A program made the position numbers and the translations under genes. Below the pieces are notes generated by a model. That model ran no database searches and was not told the DNA's origin. It saw only the letters and a program-made list of their open reading frames with translations. 10,153 bases of DNA from Setaria digitata (lineage: Eukaryota; Nematoda; Chromadorea; Rhabditida; Setariidae): NCBI GenBank assembly GCA_003640385.1, contig RCAB01000977.1, positions 1 through 10,153 of the forward strand. The letters are read 5' to 3'. Below, piece after piece: positions 9,082-10,153 of the stretch (within the stretch, counting starts at the first letter, position 1; every line of letters starts with the position of its first letter).

Positions 9082-10091
9082 CTGGCAGTTAGTTTCAGAT
9101 CACTTGATCGAAACGTCATCACGTACTTTTCAATCTTACTTGCACTTATTCTTATACGGTACCTTTCCTGTATTACTTACTGCTGTTGTTCTTACCAAGA
9201 ATAAGAATGATCCACATCGTTATGTCTGTAGATGATATCGCCATCGTTGCTGAATCCCGTCGTTCAGCGGAGCAGAAGGATCGATTTGGGAATATTCGCC
9301 TCAGTGTTTCCAGACGAAATCCTCCACCGTCATCAAAATAAACATCCAATACGCAAGATGAATCCACTGTAGATGGATGCTGAAGCTGAAGGACGATGCT
9401 ACTACTCAGATGTATCGCAGATCAAACGCGAGTTCTGGAATCTAACAACACTCTGTGCCCGAACGACAGCACCGCTCAAGAGAAGCAGCATATTCTGTAG
9501 TTTGTCATCTAATTGTGAAACAATCTTATTCGTTCAAGTCCCAACAACGCTTACCCAATTAATGGACCCAATTTCGCTGTTATTTCTGGTGACACTTAAC
9601 CGAAAGAAAGAAGCTTCTATAACTCACGCAGCAATTGATGCACGGAAAAGGAAGGCCCTACTAGCAGAATTTCTTCACTGTAGTGATTCCATCACAAAGT
9701 TGCTTGTTTTGATTCGGGATTCCAACAACATTTATGCTAAAATCTCAGTCTTACCTAGTCAGTTTGTCTGTAATTTCGACTTGCGCTATACATTTGTACA
9801 TACCACTCAATCGTTCTAATCACTGTATTATATAAAGAAGTGAGAGAATAAATTAATGGCGAGGGCATGTTAATTGGCATAATATCAGTCAAATTCTTCT
9901 GCTTATCTGAATGAGAATAAGAAAAACAAAAAAGAGCACCAAAAAACTAATTAAAACACAAAACTTGTACATCATAAATGATTTGTCAAATGGAAAAAGA
10001 TGCTCAAATCACTTATATCCTTATCATGTGCTGAATCAAGAGCTAAAAGTTTATCAGCATAAGTATCGTCGGAACAATTTGGTGAATTTTC
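8962..10091 (-). CDS. 3' part of an unrecognised minus-strand multi-exon gene
   Basis: Read on the minus strand, seven open segments join with consistent phases: 10091-10013, 9906-9804, 9660-9628, 9585-9555, 9494-9428, 9366-9196 and 9077-8962. They total 600 bases, or 199 residues and a TGA, with introns of 42-143 bases. Support comes from minus-strand donors GTATGT (9803), GTGAGT (9627), GTAAGC (9554) and GTAAGA (9195), from acceptors ATTTTTCAG (10092) and CTCATTCAG (9907), and from higher GC than the flanks. The plus strand has no GTAAG-type donor here. Pieces include INMPSPLIYSLTSLYNTVIR, GAVVRAQSVVRFQNS, CVLDVYFDDGGGFRLETLRR and, near the end, PIGHKTVALSFLALSPNRTP. I do not recognise the family. 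The two outermost exons and the 9366-9196 exon are best supported; the 33- and 31-base exons and the 42-base intron are the weakest. The 5' end lies beyond the window. Confidence 0.4.
9196..9379 (-). CDS. best-supported internal exon of the minus-strand gene
   Basis: The minus-strand frame is open from about 9427 through this segment. It ends at a consensus donor, TTCTTG|GTAAGAAC (last exon base 9196). Two acceptors compete at the other end: CAGCTTCAG, giving a start at 9379 in phase 0, and ATCTACAG, giving a start at 9366 in phase 1. The product is mixed polar and hydrophobic, with VLDVYFDDGGGFRLETLRR followed by a Cys/Arg/Ser-rich stretch and a hydrophobic end (MWIILIL). No domain is recognised. 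Confidence 0.45.
9972..10091 (-). CDS. minus-strand exon, rightmost in the window
   Basis: After a near-perfect nematode acceptor (AATTTTTCAG, ending at 10092), 39 open codons beginning ENSPNCSDDTYADKLLAL run to TGA at 9972-9974. Either this is the last exon of a separate minus-strand gene, or it splices out at ATAA|GTGATT (exon end 10013, phase 1) into the exon starting at 9906, whose entry phase matches. The second option is preferred because the next exon also has a consensus acceptor and a long open frame. Confidence 0.42.
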   Translation of the reverse strand, partial: ENSPNCSDDTYADKLLALDSAHDKDISDLSIFFHLTNHL

Positions 10092-10153
10092 CTGAAAAAT
10101 TGAAAATATTCCCACTTCTTTCTGATGACACTATACTAATGACAAACAATTTC
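10092..10153 (-). other. probable intron of the minus-strand gene
   Basis: On the minus strand these bases precede the ATTTTTCAG acceptor and are T/A-rich with no further open exon. On the plus strand nothing is seen. Confidence 0.4.

Noticed and set aside
9010..9092. Plus-strand start TAPQFCVRW, resembling the opening of invertebrate BTB proteins
   Set aside because: After seven residues the likeness stops, no BTB core follows, and the frame closes after 24 codons.
9207..9341. Plus-strand 44-codon frame with VDDIAIVAES, like a reverse-transcriptase YADD box
   Set aside because: The Tyr-Ala are replaced, no other reverse-transcriptase block is found on either side, and the stretch is better explained as antisense to a minus-strand exon.
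9519..9599. Short plus-strand frame reading NGPNFAVISGDT, reminiscent of proteasome beta-1 type subunits
   Set aside because: Only about ten residues match and a stop follows directly. Neither flank continues the family in any frame.
9373..9819. 148-codon plus-strand ORF, with a weak likeness to the N-terminal region of Mediator subunit MED14 (RK...LLVLIR)
   Set aside because: The likeness covers only about 20 residues and an N-terminal MED14 piece would not end at a stop and poly(A) signal. No plus-strand donors are present, and the minus strand offers a phase-consistent exon chain. It is not excluded.

Overview
The window looks like nuclear DNA of a nematode. It is AT-rich, with small intron-split exons, T-rich 3' splice sites ending in TTTCAG or TTTAG, long A/T and T homopolymers, and simple repeats. 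The one protein I recognise with confidence is the C-terminal end of a heterotrimeric G-protein beta subunit, whose last residues match the nematode GPB-1 form as I remember it. Composition would suit a filarial or other spirurid worm, but that is a guess. No bacterial operons, CRISPR arrays, tRNAs or rRNAs are visible.

Layout. Positions 1-227 are an ATTAT/TATAT microsatellite lying inside the last intron of the G-beta gene. Positions 394-500 (+) are the last coding exon of G-beta. From 501 to about 3040 I see no convincing gene, only a TG microsatellite (about 1771-1846) and a 50-base T run ending in an N (2211-2261), which may be an assembly join. A short possible first exon lies at 3043-3129 (+).

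Positions 3918-4459 (+) hold a small unrecognised gene with a basic, probably helical N-terminus and a fragmented 3' part. About 330 bases downstream, 4791-6218 (+) is the best-resolved complete gene model in the window: five exons, all phases compatible, encoding about 217 residues. It is a polar, SP/TP-containing protein with an RVxF-type protein phosphatase 1 docking segment (RIRW...SV..F) near its C-terminus. The spacing and orientation of these two genes would suit a nematode operon, but this is inference.

Positions 6219-8961 are AT-rich and appear gene-free. At the right end, 8962-10091 seems to hold the 3' part of a minus-strand multi-exon gene of unknown function. A chain of seven phase-compatible exons can be drawn, several with consensus donors. 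The 148-codon plus-strand open frame across the same stretch is more likely an antisense shadow. Apart from G-beta, all gene models here are hand-made splice models and need transcript evidence.
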